The notes under the pieces are model-generated. The model was given only the letters and a program-made list of their open reading frames with translations, did no database searches and was not told where the DNA came from. Shown piece by piece: positions 17,651-25,397 of a DNA stretch of 64,000 nucleotides (the first letter of the stretch is position 1; each line of letters starts with the position of its first letter). The translations under genes and the position numbers were made by a program. The stretch is from an uncultured Clostridia bacterium (GTDB lineage: Bacteria; Bacillota; Clostridia; Christensenellales; UBA3700), in assembly GCA_947246685.1 (NCBI GenBank), contig CAMXSN010000002.1:147485-211484 (forward strand), written 5' to 3'.

Positions 17651-18928
17651 ATGAAGATTAAGGCAGAGCTTTGGGATAAAGTACAATATATTTTTAGAAA
17701 TTATTATGACAGGATGATTCATTTCGCCGCATATTACGAAGGCAGCTTGGATATAGAAGCTTTGAGAAAATCGGCAACGTTTATCGTCGATCGGTTTCCT
17801 ATTTTCAGGTCGTCTTTTAAGAGTAATCCCATCAATCCTTATTGGCACGTCAACGAGGACTTTGATTCGGAGGAAATAGTCAAGTCGGTCCTTTGCGACG
17901 ATTTGCGCAAGAGCGTACTCAATTCGCTGTCCAAAGAAATTCCCTTCGACGGCAAATACCAGTTTGAGATTACCGCGCATTATTGCAGAGGTCAGAGCGC
18001 TATCTCAATACTTGTAAATCATATGTGTATGGACGGTTCGGATTATAAATATTTTATCGAAAAACTTATCGAAGGATATAATATTTCTCTTGACGGAGGA
18101 GACGTCGCTTCAATGGATTTCAAGGTTGGAGACAGAGGTTATCTTCAACTTTATAAAGATATGTCCGAAGAGGACGCCGAGAAAGCCAAAAGTCTTTATA
18201 AGAATATATCGAGGACGGGAATAAAGAACAAATTCGATTTTACAGACGACGAGGACTGTACGACCAGATTTAATTTTGCCAAGCTATCTCCGCAGACGTT
18301 GGACTCGTTGAAAAAGAAAGGCAAGGAACATTCGGCTACGCTCAACGATATCTTCATAACCGCGTATGCGAGAGCAATCCAACCGCTTCTTGCGGAGTCG
18401 GACGATAAGCGTATCGTCATAACGAGCATGAAAAATCTCAGAGACAAGATTACTTCGCACCAATCCGACGCTATGACCAATCTCACGGGATTTATGCCTT
18501 GCGTTATCGATGAGATTGAGGGAGATTTCGTCAGCACTCTTGAGGTTGTCGCCGAAAAGACGCGTCTTGCCAAAGACGATAAGTTCTGCGGTCTTTACGG
18601 CGTGCCTTTGCTTGCGTTGGCGTTTAGGCTTTTTCCATATTCGATATCGGAATTCGCTATAAAACTCGGCTATGAAAATCCGCTTGTCGGTATGTCAAAT
18701 ATAGGAATCATAGACGAGGAGAAGATAACGCCGCGCGGGTTGAAAAGTTTTGACGCGTTTATGACGGGAGCTACAAAGTTCAAACCGTATATTCAGTTGA
18801 CTTGCACGACCTTTGACAACGAATTGACGATGTGCATTGCTCAGAAGTGTTCGGATGAGGACGAGAGAAGAATACGTCTGTTGCTCGACGGCGTTGTAAA
18901 TCAGCTCAATGATTTTTTGCAATCATAA
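17651..18928 (+). CDS. Condensation-domain / alcohol acetyltransferase-like acyltransferase
   Basis: 425 residues, the size of one condensation-type domain. The chloramphenicol-acetyltransferase-superfamily active site HMCMDG (H124 to G129, pattern HxxxDG) is intact. The N-terminal half has the family's R-F-P-I-F-R-S-S-F-type substrate channel motif, and the second half includes the LNDIFITAYARAI helix. Members transfer acyl groups from CoA or carrier proteins to alcohols or amines. No carrier protein, adenylation domain or other biosynthetic gene is next to it, so it is a free-standing enzyme of unknown substrate. A strong promoter and AAAGGAG site suggest good expression. Confidence 0.75.
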   Translation: MKIKAELWDKVQYIFRNYYDRMIHFAAYYEGSLDIEALRKSATFIVDRFPIFRSSFKSNPINPYWHVNEDFDSEEIVKSVLCDDLRKSVLNSLSKEIPFDGKYQFEITAHYCRGQSAISILVNHMCMDGSDYKYFIEKLIEGYNISLDGGDVASMDFKVGDRGYLQLYKDMSEEDAEKAKSLYKNISRTGIKNKFDFTDDEDCTTRFNFAKLSPQTLDSLKKKGKEHSATLNDIFITAYARAIQPLLAESDDKRIVITSMKNLRDKITSHQSDAMTNLTGFMPCVIDEIEGDFVSTLEVVAEKTRLAKDDKFCGLYGVPLLALAFRLFPYSISEFAIKLGYENPLVGMSNIGIIDEEKITPRGLKSFDAFMTGATKFKPYIQLTCTTFDNELTMCIAQKCSDEDERRIRLLLDGVVNQLNDFLQS

Positions 18929-18940
18929 TCGGCTTGCGTA

Positions 18941-18969
18941 TTGAAATATTGCCGAGCATATGTTAGAAT
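18941..18969 (+). promoter_or_regulatory. Promoter placing the LMW-PTP transcription start at its ATG
   Basis: TTGAAA (18941-18946), 17 bases, TAGAAT (18964-18969) with TGT as an extended -10. The ATG at 18976 is 7 bases after the -10 and no ribosome site is present; a leaderless message is predicted. Confidence 0.65.
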
Positions 18970-18975
18970 AATTAT

Positions 18976-19458
18976 ATGAAGATTTTGTTTATATGTATGT
19001 CGAATATATGCCGCAGTCCCTTCTGCGAATACGTTTTCCGCCGTATGGTATCGCAAGACGAAGTATTGAGCGGCAACGTCGAGTGGGTGAAGAGCTCGGC
19101 AGTGTTCAATAAGTCGTTCAAGATTAATTCCAAAGCGGTTCCGGCGTTGCTCAGAGAAGGGTTTGAAGAGAGCTATATACTTGCGCACGAGCCTACTTTC
19201 AAATACGGCAAAGGAAAGAAATATTTCGAGGAAGCAGACGTCATCATAGGAATGACGCGTTCCAACAAATTCTTTTTGCCGATTAAGTATCGCAAAAAAT
19301 TTGTTTTGCTTTCGGAAATCGCGACGGGGCAATACAAGCCCATTCCCGATCCAGTGTTGATAAAGGATATAGAAAAGTATTACGCCGCTATGGACGTTAT
19401 AAAGGATTATCTGCAAAAATACGCGGAAATTCTCAAATCTGAATTTATTGAAAATTGA
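18976..19458 (+). CDS. Low-molecular-weight protein tyrosine phosphatase
   Basis: 160 residues. The N-terminal phosphate-binding loop is C7-MSNI-C-R13-S14, close to the family CxGNxCRSP but with Ser in place of Gly. A DP pair near residue 119 (PIPDPV) fits the general acid. Such cytoplasmic enzymes dephosphorylate tyrosine or arginine residues or tyrosine kinases of polysaccharide export. It is monocistronic, with a terminator after the stop. The Gly-to-Ser change may alter loop geometry but leaves Cys and Arg intact. Confidence 0.85.
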   Translation: MKILFICMSNICRSPFCEYVFRRMVSQDEVLSGNVEWVKSSAVFNKSFKINSKAVPALLREGFEESYILAHEPTFKYGKGKKYFEEADVIIGMTRSNKFFLPIKYRKKFVLLSEIATGQYKPIPDPVLIKDIEKYYAAMDVIKDYLQKYAEILKSEFIEN

Positions 19459-19466
19459 TTGAAAGG

Positions 19467-19498
19467 ACGACGCCTATATGCTGACGGGCGTCGTTTTT
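19467..19498 (+). terminator. Intrinsic terminator
   Basis: ACGACGCC / GGCGTCGT (19467-19474, 19487-19494) with a 12-base loop, then TTTT. It follows the LMW-PTP gene. Confidence 0.75.
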
Positions 19499-19558
19499 AA
19501 TTATGCGGACGCGCGTTTTCACTATGTATATTTTAGAAAAGTTTTTCAAAAATGGGTA

Positions 19559-19587
19559 TTGTAAAAGGTCGATTTGTGTGCTATAAT
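19559..19587 (+). promoter_or_regulatory. Promoter of the Ppx/GppA gene
   Basis: TTGTAA (19559-19564), 17 bases, TATAAT (19582-19587) with a TGC extended -10. The leader carries AAGGAAG. Confidence 0.65.
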
Positions 19588-19628
19588 GTCAAAGGGAAAT
19601 ACTATATTCATTTTAAGGAAGTGTGTTA

Positions 19629-21158
19629 ATGGAAAAAGATATGGACAAGATAGCTATTATTGATTTGGGCTCCAACTCCACGCGTTTGGTATTGGTCGAT
19701 ATCCTTAAAGGAGGATATTTTCAAGTTGTCGACGATATCAAAGAGACGGTGAGATTGGCGCAGGATATGGAAATCGACGGATTTTTGCAGCCTACGCGCA
19801 TTGCCCAGACGATAAAGACGCTTAAAATGTTCAGAAGACTGTGCGATGCTAACAACGTAAGTCACATTTACGCTTATGCAACGGCGGCGGTAAGGAGAGC
19901 AAAAAATCAGAGGAGTTTTCTTGACGAAGTGCATGCTTGCACCGGTATCGAGCTCAAAGTTCTCAACAGCGACGAAGAGGCTCAGCTCGTCTATCAGGGC
20001 GTGATTAATTCTATGGATATCCCTAGGGGTATCATTATGGATATCGGCGGAGGCAGCACTCAGCTGATTTATTACAACAGAAAGAGCATTCTCAATACGG
20101 TGACTTTACCGTTCGGGTCGGTCGTATTGACCGATATGGTCAAGCAGGAAGGCGTTTCGCCCGTTGAAAAAGCCAAGATGATAGAAGAATTCGTCGGCAA
20201 AGAGTTGGACAAGCTAGAGTGGCTCAAAGACATTTTGCCCGACACCAAGCTGATAGGCGTAGGCGGTTCTTTCAGAAATATCGGCAAGATAAGCAGGATG
20301 CTCAAGAAATATCCGCTTTCCATGGCGCACAACTACGTCGTTGGCAAGAGCGAGTTTTCAAGTATTTACGGCAATATACGATCGCTTGAACTAGATAAGA
20401 CGATGAAGATAAAAGGTCTCTCCAGCGTGCGGGCAGATATTTTTCCCGCGGCGCTTGCGGCCATCAACGCGTTGATAAACGCCGTCGGAGTGGATGAGAT
20501 CATAATATCGGGCAGCGGTCTTAGAGAGGGCGCTATGTTTAGATACGCCGTTCCCTCTACAAATGAAAAGCCTATTACGGACGTGCTCGGACACAGCATT
20601 TATTCGCTGCTCAATTTCTTCGGGGAAAATATTCCTCACGCAGAGCAGGTATACAATCTGTCCATTCAGCTTTTCAAACAGCTCAAAGTATTGCACAAAT
20701 TGCCGAGGTCTTACGTCAAAGTGTTGAGAACAGCCGCAATGCTGCACGACACGGGCAACAGAATAAAGTATTACGATCATCACAAGCATTCCAGTTACGT
20801 CATACTCAATTCAAATCTTTACGGAATATCGCACAACGATTTGATAATGGCTGCGTTTATCGCGTCTATGCACAGAAAGGGAGATATCAACACGGTTGAG
20901 TTTATGAGATACAAGGATATGCTTACCGAAGAAGATTTTGACGCGATATTGAAATTGGGCGTCATAGTAAGAATTGCAGAGAGTTTTGATAGAAGCATGT
21001 CCAGCGTTATCAAAGGCATTGATTGCGACGTGCTGGGAGACAGCGTAATTATGAAGACCGACAGCGAAGGACAGGATTGTTCGTTGGAAATAAAAGACGC
21101 AATGACTGCCGTTCAGGATTTCAGAAGGGCGTACAAGAAGAATTTGCAGATTCTTTGA
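19629..21158 (+). CDS. Ppx/GppA family exopolyphosphatase / pppGpp phosphatase with HD-like domain
   Basis: About 509 residues. The actin-like ATPase fold starts with AIIDLGSNSTRLVLVDI; GGGST follows in MDIGGGSTQLIYY. A C-terminal HD-type helical domain has LHDTG and a DHHKHSSY stretch. The family hydrolyses polyphosphate or pppGpp, linking it to stress signalling. I place the start at ATG 19629, which is 7 bases after AAGGAAG. A GTG six bases earlier (19623) is in frame but only one base from that site. The gene is monocistronic and is closed by a TTCG-loop terminator. Which of the two substrates it uses cannot be read here. Confidence 0.88.
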   Translation: MEKDMDKIAIIDLGSNSTRLVLVDILKGGYFQVVDDIKETVRLAQDMEIDGFLQPTRIAQTIKTLKMFRRLCDANNVSHIYAYATAAVRRAKNQRSFLDEVHACTGIELKVLNSDEEAQLVYQGVINSMDIPRGIIMDIGGGSTQLIYYNRKSILNTVTLPFGSVVLTDMVKQEGVSPVEKAKMIEEFVGKELDKLEWLKDILPDTKLIGVGGSFRNIGKISRMLKKYPLSMAHNYVVGKSEFSSIYGNIRSLELDKTMKIKGLSSVRADIFPAALAAINALINAVGVDEIIISGSGLREGAMFRYAVPSTNEKPITDVLGHSIYSLLNFFGENIPHAEQVYNLSIQLFKQLKVLHKLPRSYVKVLRTAAMLHDTGNRIKYYDHHKHSSYVILNSNLYGISHNDLIMAAFIASMHRKGDINTVEFMRYKDMLTEEDFDAILKLGVIVRIAESFDRSMSSVIKGIDCDVLGDSVIMKTDSEGQDCSLEIKDAMTAVQDFRRAYKKNLQIL

Positions 21159-21174
21159 TTTGGTCGAAATTAAG

Positions 21175-21201
21175 AAAGCGGACTTCGGTCCGCTTTTGTT
21201 T
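21175..21201 (+). terminator. Intrinsic terminator with TTCG loop
   Basis: AAAGCGGAC-TTCG-GTCCGCTTT (21175-21196), a 9-bp stem with a stable TTCG tetraloop, followed by a T-rich stretch. Confidence 0.85.
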
Positions 21202-21228
21202 TGACTGCTAGGATATGCATTAAATATG

Positions 21229-21257
21229 TTGATACAAATTACGAATTGTGTTAAAAT
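21229..21257 (+). promoter_or_regulatory. Promoter of the maf-mreB operon
   Basis: TTGATA (21229-21234), 17 bases, TAAAAT (21252-21257) with a TGT extended -10. Thirteen bases around the -10 are identical to those of the LacI gene promoter. A leader of about 24 bases carries GCGGAG. Confidence 0.7.
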
Positions 21258-21287
21258 ATTGTTATACTGATAATTGCGGAGCGTAAA

Positions 21288-21848
21288 ATGAAAGTTATTC
21301 TGGCGTCCAATTCTCCAAGGCGGAGAGAATTGCTCAAAGAAATATTCGAAGATTTCGAGGTTATGCCGCAGAAAGTCATGGAGCTTTGCGGATTGACAAA
21401 ACCTGCCGCGCTTGTGACTTATCTTGCTAAGATAAAGTTGGGCAGACTGCCTTCGCTTTATCCCGACGCTTTGATTATATCCGCCGATACGGTAGTGTTT
21501 AAGGACGGCAATATCTACGGAAAGCCCAAGGATGAAAAACAGGCGAAAAAATTCCTTGACGATTTGTCGGGAGAGGAGCACGGCGTTTATACCGGCGTGG
21601 CAATATATTACGACGGCAAAATCACGGCGTTTTACGACAGATCTTCGGTCAAGTTCAAATTGCTTACCGAGAGGCAGAAACTCGATTACATTGCCACCAA
21701 AAGTCCTATGGATAAAGCGGGGGCTTACGGCATACAGGACGAAGAGGTCGTAGATAGCTATAAGGGAAGTTATACGAATATAGTGGGACTTCCTATGGAA
21801 AAACTCAAAGAAAAATTAAACGGCATCTTGCAAAAGGAGCGGATATGA
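21288..21848 (+). CDS. maf: Maf family nucleoside triphosphate pyrophosphatase
   Basis: 186 residues, normal length. Conserved N-terminal LASNSPRRRELL (5-16), SADTVV near 65, KP-KDE and the later QDEEVV region mark a dTTP/UTP-type Maf pyrophosphatase that removes non-canonical or excess nucleotides and is linked to septum formation. It overlaps mreB by 4 bases (ATGA), the standard Firmicutes order maf-mreB without the usual radC between them. Confidence 0.92.
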   Translation: MKVILASNSPRRRELLKEIFEDFEVMPQKVMELCGLTKPAALVTYLAKIKLGRLPSLYPDALIISADTVVFKDGNIYGKPKDEKQAKKFLDDLSGEEHGVYTGVAIYYDGKITAFYDRSSVKFKLLTERQKLDYIATKSPMDKAGAYGIQDEEVVDSYKGSYTNIVGLPMEKLKEKLNGILQKERI

Positions 21849-22855
21849 AAGCGATTGAGTTGTCAATAGATCTGGGAAGTTCCAAGACGTCTATTCACAA
21901 AGTCGGAAGCGGACTTATCGTCAACGACGAGTCTCGTGTAGTTGTCATGACCAAAAACAACAGAATGACGTTGTTGGAAAGCGGCAAAGGCGTGGAAAAA
22001 TATATGAAAAGACCCATGCAGGGCTGTCAGGTGGTAAACACGGTTGACGGCGGAGTAATAACCAACGAACGCGCCGCCGTGTGTATGCTCAAAGATTACA
22101 TTTCCAGATGTCTTCCGGGAAACACGGTGATAAAACCTAAAATCAAGGTTCTCGCCACGGTCGGATGCGGGCTGGGGCTTGCCGAAAAAAAAGATATCGA
22201 AAAAGCTCTGCTTAAAGCAGGCGTAAGCGAAGTGTCGATTCTTGAATCGCCTGTCGCGGTCGCAGGAGCTTTGGGATTCGGACGAGGTCATTTTATAGTA
22301 GATATAGGAAGTTCTAAGACAGAGATTGCCATAGTAGGCAGAGACGGAATCGTTACGGGATGTTCGGTGGATATAGGCGGAGATACGCTCACCAAGTCTA
22401 TTGCGGATTATATGGTGATGAATATGAGCAGTACTATATCTTTTGATTTGGCGGAGAAAATAAAAAAAGATCTCGGCAGTATGTATGAGAACAATAATAT
22501 GTCGATGAGAGTCAACGTGCGAAAAGTTGGCAATTCCAAGGTAGAAAGCGAGGTCGTCAGTTCCAAAGAAATCAGAAACGTTATTCAGCCGCATATTATA
22601 GATTTGCTGTCTATCATTTATAATCTTTCTTTCCAGATTCCCGAAAACCTTGCCGACGATATAGTGCAGGAAGGTATCGTGCTTTGCGGCGGCGGCAGTA
22701 ATCTTACGGGGCTTGCGGAGTATATCGCCAAATTTATGCAGATGAAAGTGCTCAGAGTCGACGATCCCATTACTATCGTGTCGAGAGGTGGAGCATATTT
22801 TCTCGAGAACAACACCGATTTTGCCAAGATGCTCAGCGTGGTCAACTATCAGTAA
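21845..22855 (+). CDS. mreB: MreB/Mbl-like actin homologue (divergent)
   Basis: 336 residues, the MreB length. Actin-fold phosphate loops are visible as DLGSSKT (9-15) and DIGSSKTEIA near 154, with an adenosine-binding GGGSNLTGL motif near 285. MreB polymerises at the membrane and guides lateral wall synthesis. Several usually invariant MreB patches differ: the region after the first loop reads GKGVEKYMKRP rather than the A-K-x-M-x-G-R-T-P pattern. A strong terminator follows directly, and mreC and mreD are absent. Together with maf it forms a two-gene operon. Confidence 0.82.
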   Translation: MKAIELSIDLGSSKTSIHKVGSGLIVNDESRVVVMTKNNRMTLLESGKGVEKYMKRPMQGCQVVNTVDGGVITNERAAVCMLKDYISRCLPGNTVIKPKIKVLATVGCGLGLAEKKDIEKALLKAGVSEVSILESPVAVAGALGFGRGHFIVDIGSSKTEIAIVGRDGIVTGCSVDIGGDTLTKSIADYMVMNMSSTISFDLAEKIKKDLGSMYENNNMSMRVNVRKVGNSKVESEVVSSKEIRNVIQPHIIDLLSIIYNLSFQIPENLADDIVQEGIVLCGGGSNLTGLAEYIAKFMQMKVLRVDDPITIVSRGGAYFLENNTDFAKMLSVVNYQ

Positions 22856-22889
22856 ATACGCTGCGAAATAATGTGCTCATAGAATATTC

Positions 22890-22926
22890 AATACGCGGAA
22901 CGTATATGGTTCCGCGTATTTGTTTT
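22890..22926 (+). terminator. Strong terminator after mreB
   Basis: A 12-bp stem AATACGCGGAAC / GTTCCGCGTATT (22890-22901, 22909-22920) with a 7-base loop, then TGTTTTTG. It separates maf-mreB from minD, where mreC, mreD and minC often lie. Confidence 0.85.
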
Positions 22927-23024
22927 TGACAAATTAGCGTATTTTACGTCATATTTTCTCATTTTATTTGAATAAAGCTGTTTTATAATGTATCTGTTAT
23001 TCTATAAAATCAAGGAGAATTACC

Positions 23025-23813
23025 GTGGCGCGTAAAATCGTTGTGACCTCAGGCAAAGGCGGAGTCGGTAAGACTAGCGTGCTTGCGTCGCTTGGCATAA
23101 GTCTTGCCAACAAAGGCAAGAACGTGCTCATGATCGACGGAGATATCGGATTGAACAATCTCGACGTCGTGATGGGCATGGAGAGCAGAGTTATATACGA
23201 TATGGCAGACGTCATAGAGAACAAATGCCATATCAATCAGGCGCTTTTGCAGGAAGACGGTATAGGCTTATATCTGCTTCCGTCGGCGCACGCTTACAGC
23301 AGCGACAAACTATCCGCGCAGTCGTTTCGCGAATTGATAGGAAGGATCGAGAATACTTTTGATTTTATTCTTATTGACTGCCCTGCGGGTATAGACGCGG
23401 GATTTCACCGCGCGGTAAGTTGTTGCGACGAGGCGATATTGGTCACGACGCCGCATATACCGGCAATAAGAGACGGAGACAAGGTATTGGGATTGTTGAG
23501 AAGTTATAAACTCAATGCCGTCAATCTCGTCGTCAACAGAGTTCGCGGAGATTTTGTCGTGACGGGCAAAATGATGAGCGGCGGGGAGATATCCAATATT
23601 CTCAGATGTCCTCTTATAGGTGTGGTGCCGGAAGACGACGCAGTTACCGTATATTCTCAGCTCGGAAGAATAGGGATGAACAGTTCTTCGTCGCGCGACG
23701 CGATAGATATGATAGCGCGCAACGTATTGGACAATACCAACAAAATCTATGACGTTACCAGAGGACACAGAGGATTGATCGGCAAATTGAAGAGATTGGT
23801 ATCGGGGCGGTGA
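23025..23813 (+). CDS. minD: Septum site-determining ATPase MinD
   Basis: 262 residues, starting at GTG with AAGGAGA 7 bases upstream. The deviant Walker A KGGVGKT (11-17), the IDGDIGLNNLD switch region and the C-terminal amphipathic membrane helix (LIGKLKRLVSGR) match MinD. It binds membranes in the ATP state and positions the division site with MinE. It is followed after 2 bases by a MinE-like gene, but no minC is present in the window. Confidence 0.93.
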   Translation: MARKIVVTSGKGGVGKTSVLASLGISLANKGKNVLMIDGDIGLNNLDVVMGMESRVIYDMADVIENKCHINQALLQEDGIGLYLLPSAHAYSSDKLSAQSFRELIGRIENTFDFILIDCPAGIDAGFHRAVSCCDEAILVTTPHIPAIRDGDKVLGLLRSYKLNAVNLVVNRVRGDFVVTGKMMSGGEISNILRCPLIGVVPEDDAVTVYSQLGRIGMNSSSSRDAIDMIARNVLDNTNKIYDVTRGHRGLIGKLKRLVSGR

Positions 23814-23815
23814 TT

Positions 23816-24049
23816 ATGAACGAGAGCAAGCAGATGGCAAAGAGACTTAAAAAGGTGCTCTTGCAAGATAAGATAATAGCATACGAGGGACTGACCAAGG
23901 CGTTAGAAAGCGACGTAAAACTGTTGCTTGGATATTATATGACTATCGTGGGCGATTTGCACGTGAATATAGACGTGCTTGACAGCGGAGAATATCAGAT
24001 AAACATCTCTGTCAAAGCCAACAATATCAATGCCCCTCAGGTTGTGTGA
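23816..24049 (+). CDS. minE: MinE-like cell division topological factor
   Basis: About 77 residues. The pattern AKRLKKVLLQDK, then a helix and two strands (YYMTIVGDLHVNIDVLDS and GEYQINISV) matches MinE: an N-terminal MinD-activating helix and a C-terminal dimerisation beta-sheet. I use ATG 23816; a GTG at 23810 overlaps the minD stop and is possible. Its place directly after minD supports the call. MinE stimulates MinD ATPase to produce pole-to-pole oscillation. Confidence 0.8.
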   Translation: MNESKQMAKRLKKVLLQDKIIAYEGLTKALESDVKLLLGYYMTIVGDLHVNIDVLDSGEYQINISVKANNINAPQVV

Positions 24050-24219
24050 GCGATTTGGAGACGAATTGTTGCAACGCAGTTTAGAAATTAAGGATACGTC
24101 TCGCGGACAGTTGAAGATAGCGGCGTATATTTTATAAATCGCCGCGAAAAATTCACATTACCGTCATAATCGGCATTCGGACGTAATAAGCTATACTATC
24201 TTAATATCAGGAGTGGATT

Positions 24220-24405
24220 ATGAAATACGACGATTGCAAAATTACCGAGAGCGTAAGCTTTCCCAATGAAAACGTTATTCGCAAAAAGGCGGCGGCGAAG
24301 AAAAAGAAAATCAACGCTTTGGACGTATTTATCGTGCAGGCGCTTATCTGTATCGGAATAAGCTGCGGAGTAATGATTTCCCGCATAATAGAGATCGGTT
24401 TTTAA
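24220..24405 (+). CDS. Small single-pass membrane protein upstream of M50 protease
   Basis: 61 residues: an acidic then Lys-rich cytoplasmic part (KKAAAKKKK near 22-30) and one membrane segment at ~36-57, ending five residues later. An AGGAG site stands 8 bases before the ATG, and the M50 protease gene follows after 11 bases. In many Clostridia and Bacilli the position before spoIVFB is taken by spoIVFA, a membrane partner and inhibitor. This could be a reduced counterpart with only the cytoplasmic and membrane part, but I see no sequence motif that proves it. Confidence 0.65.
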   Translation: MKYDDCKITESVSFPNENVIRKKAAAKKKKINALDVFIVQALICIGISCGVMISRIIEIGF

Positions 24406-24416
24406 GCGGGATATAA

Positions 24417-25256
24417 GTGAAGATAAGATTTCATCCGCTGTTTTTTCTGCTGGCGGCATTTTTTGTGGTGGTGGGACAGTTTCAGTTACTGTGCGGCTAT
24501 CTAATAGGCATAGTCGCGCATGAAATCGCTCACAATAGAATGGCAAAACTCAGAGGATACACTGCGGGTGTAATCACCGTCATGCCTTACGGCGGAGTTG
24601 TCGATTGCGGAGACGAATACAACGACAGCGACAATATTCTCATTGCGCTGTCCGCGCCGTTTTTTAATCTCGCCGTAGCAACTTTTATCGTTGCTCTGTG
24701 GTGGGTTATGCCGGACGTTTATTCTTATTCTCACGAAATATGTTTGGCAAATCTCGCTTTGGGCGTTGTCAATCTTTTGCCGCTCTATCCTCTCGACGGC
24801 AGCCGCGTTGTAACGAGTCTTGTCAAAAACAAACTTCGCGCAGTTAAAGCGCTTCGCATAATTACGATAACGTGCGGAGCATTGCTGACGATCGGCGGCA
24901 TGGCGGCGCTGTTTTTCACCAAGAACATATCGTTGCCGATATTCGGGCTTTTTCTGTTGTTCGGCGGTATATTTACAGCTAGACAGCAGACTTATTATCA
25001 CCTTGCAAGCAAGCGACCTTTCGTCAAAGATTATACTCACGGCATAATTCAGAAAAGCGTGTATATTTCGCAGGACGCTCAACTGTTCAAATTGCTAGGA
25101 TATCTCGGTAAAGACGAAATATGCACTTTTGTACTAATAGACGGCGACGGAGACAGAGTTTGCGAAATTTCCGAGACTTTGCTTGGACAGCTGTGTTTTG
25201 AAAACGAACTGAGCGTACCAGTTCTGCAAGCTCTGCAAAATCAAAACAAGAGTTAG
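24417..25256 (+). CDS. M50 family intramembrane metalloprotease (SpoIVFB-like)
   Basis: 279 residues, start GTG. HEIAH (35-39) is the zinc motif, and YPLDG (124-128, D127) supplies the third ligand within the membrane. Five or six hydrophobic segments are visible, with a C-terminal cytoplasmic region of ~90 residues that may be a CBS-like domain. SpoIVFB-type enzymes cut membrane-tethered pro-sigma factors during spore formation; sporulation here is not otherwise shown. It is linked to minDE and the 61-residue protein, and its transcript ends at a terminator 35 bases after the stop. Confidence 0.85.
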   Translation: MKIRFHPLFFLLAAFFVVVGQFQLLCGYLIGIVAHEIAHNRMAKLRGYTAGVITVMPYGGVVDCGDEYNDSDNILIALSAPFFNLAVATFIVALWWVMPDVYSYSHEICLANLALGVVNLLPLYPLDGSRVVTSLVKNKLRAVKALRIITITCGALLTIGGMAALFFTKNISLPIFGLFLLFGGIFTARQQTYYHLASKRPFVKDYTHGIIQKSVYISQDAQLFKLLGYLGKDEICTFVLIDGDGDRVCEISETLLGQLCFENELSVPVLQALQNQNKS

Positions 25257-25291
25257 GGTATAAGGGCTTTCTTTAATGCTTTATATTTAAT

Positions 25292-25319
25292 AAATACCTT
25301 GCAAAAGCGAGGTATTTTT
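25292..25319 (+). terminator. Intrinsic terminator
   Basis: An 11-bp stem AAATACCTTGC / GCGAGGTATTT (25292-25302, 25307-25317) with an AAAA loop and following T. It closes the minD operon. Confidence 0.8.
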
Positions 25320-25397
25320 GCTATACTGAAATATAATGGACGATGCCGTTTTATACTTTAATCGATGTTGTAGGCAAAGTCGTCGAGAGGTGAAGAT

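Noticed and set aside
24050..24219. Possible gene or terminator between minE and the 61-residue protein
   Set aside because: No open frame with a ribosome site and no compact hairpin with a T tract; only a distant GAGACG/CGTCTC pair.
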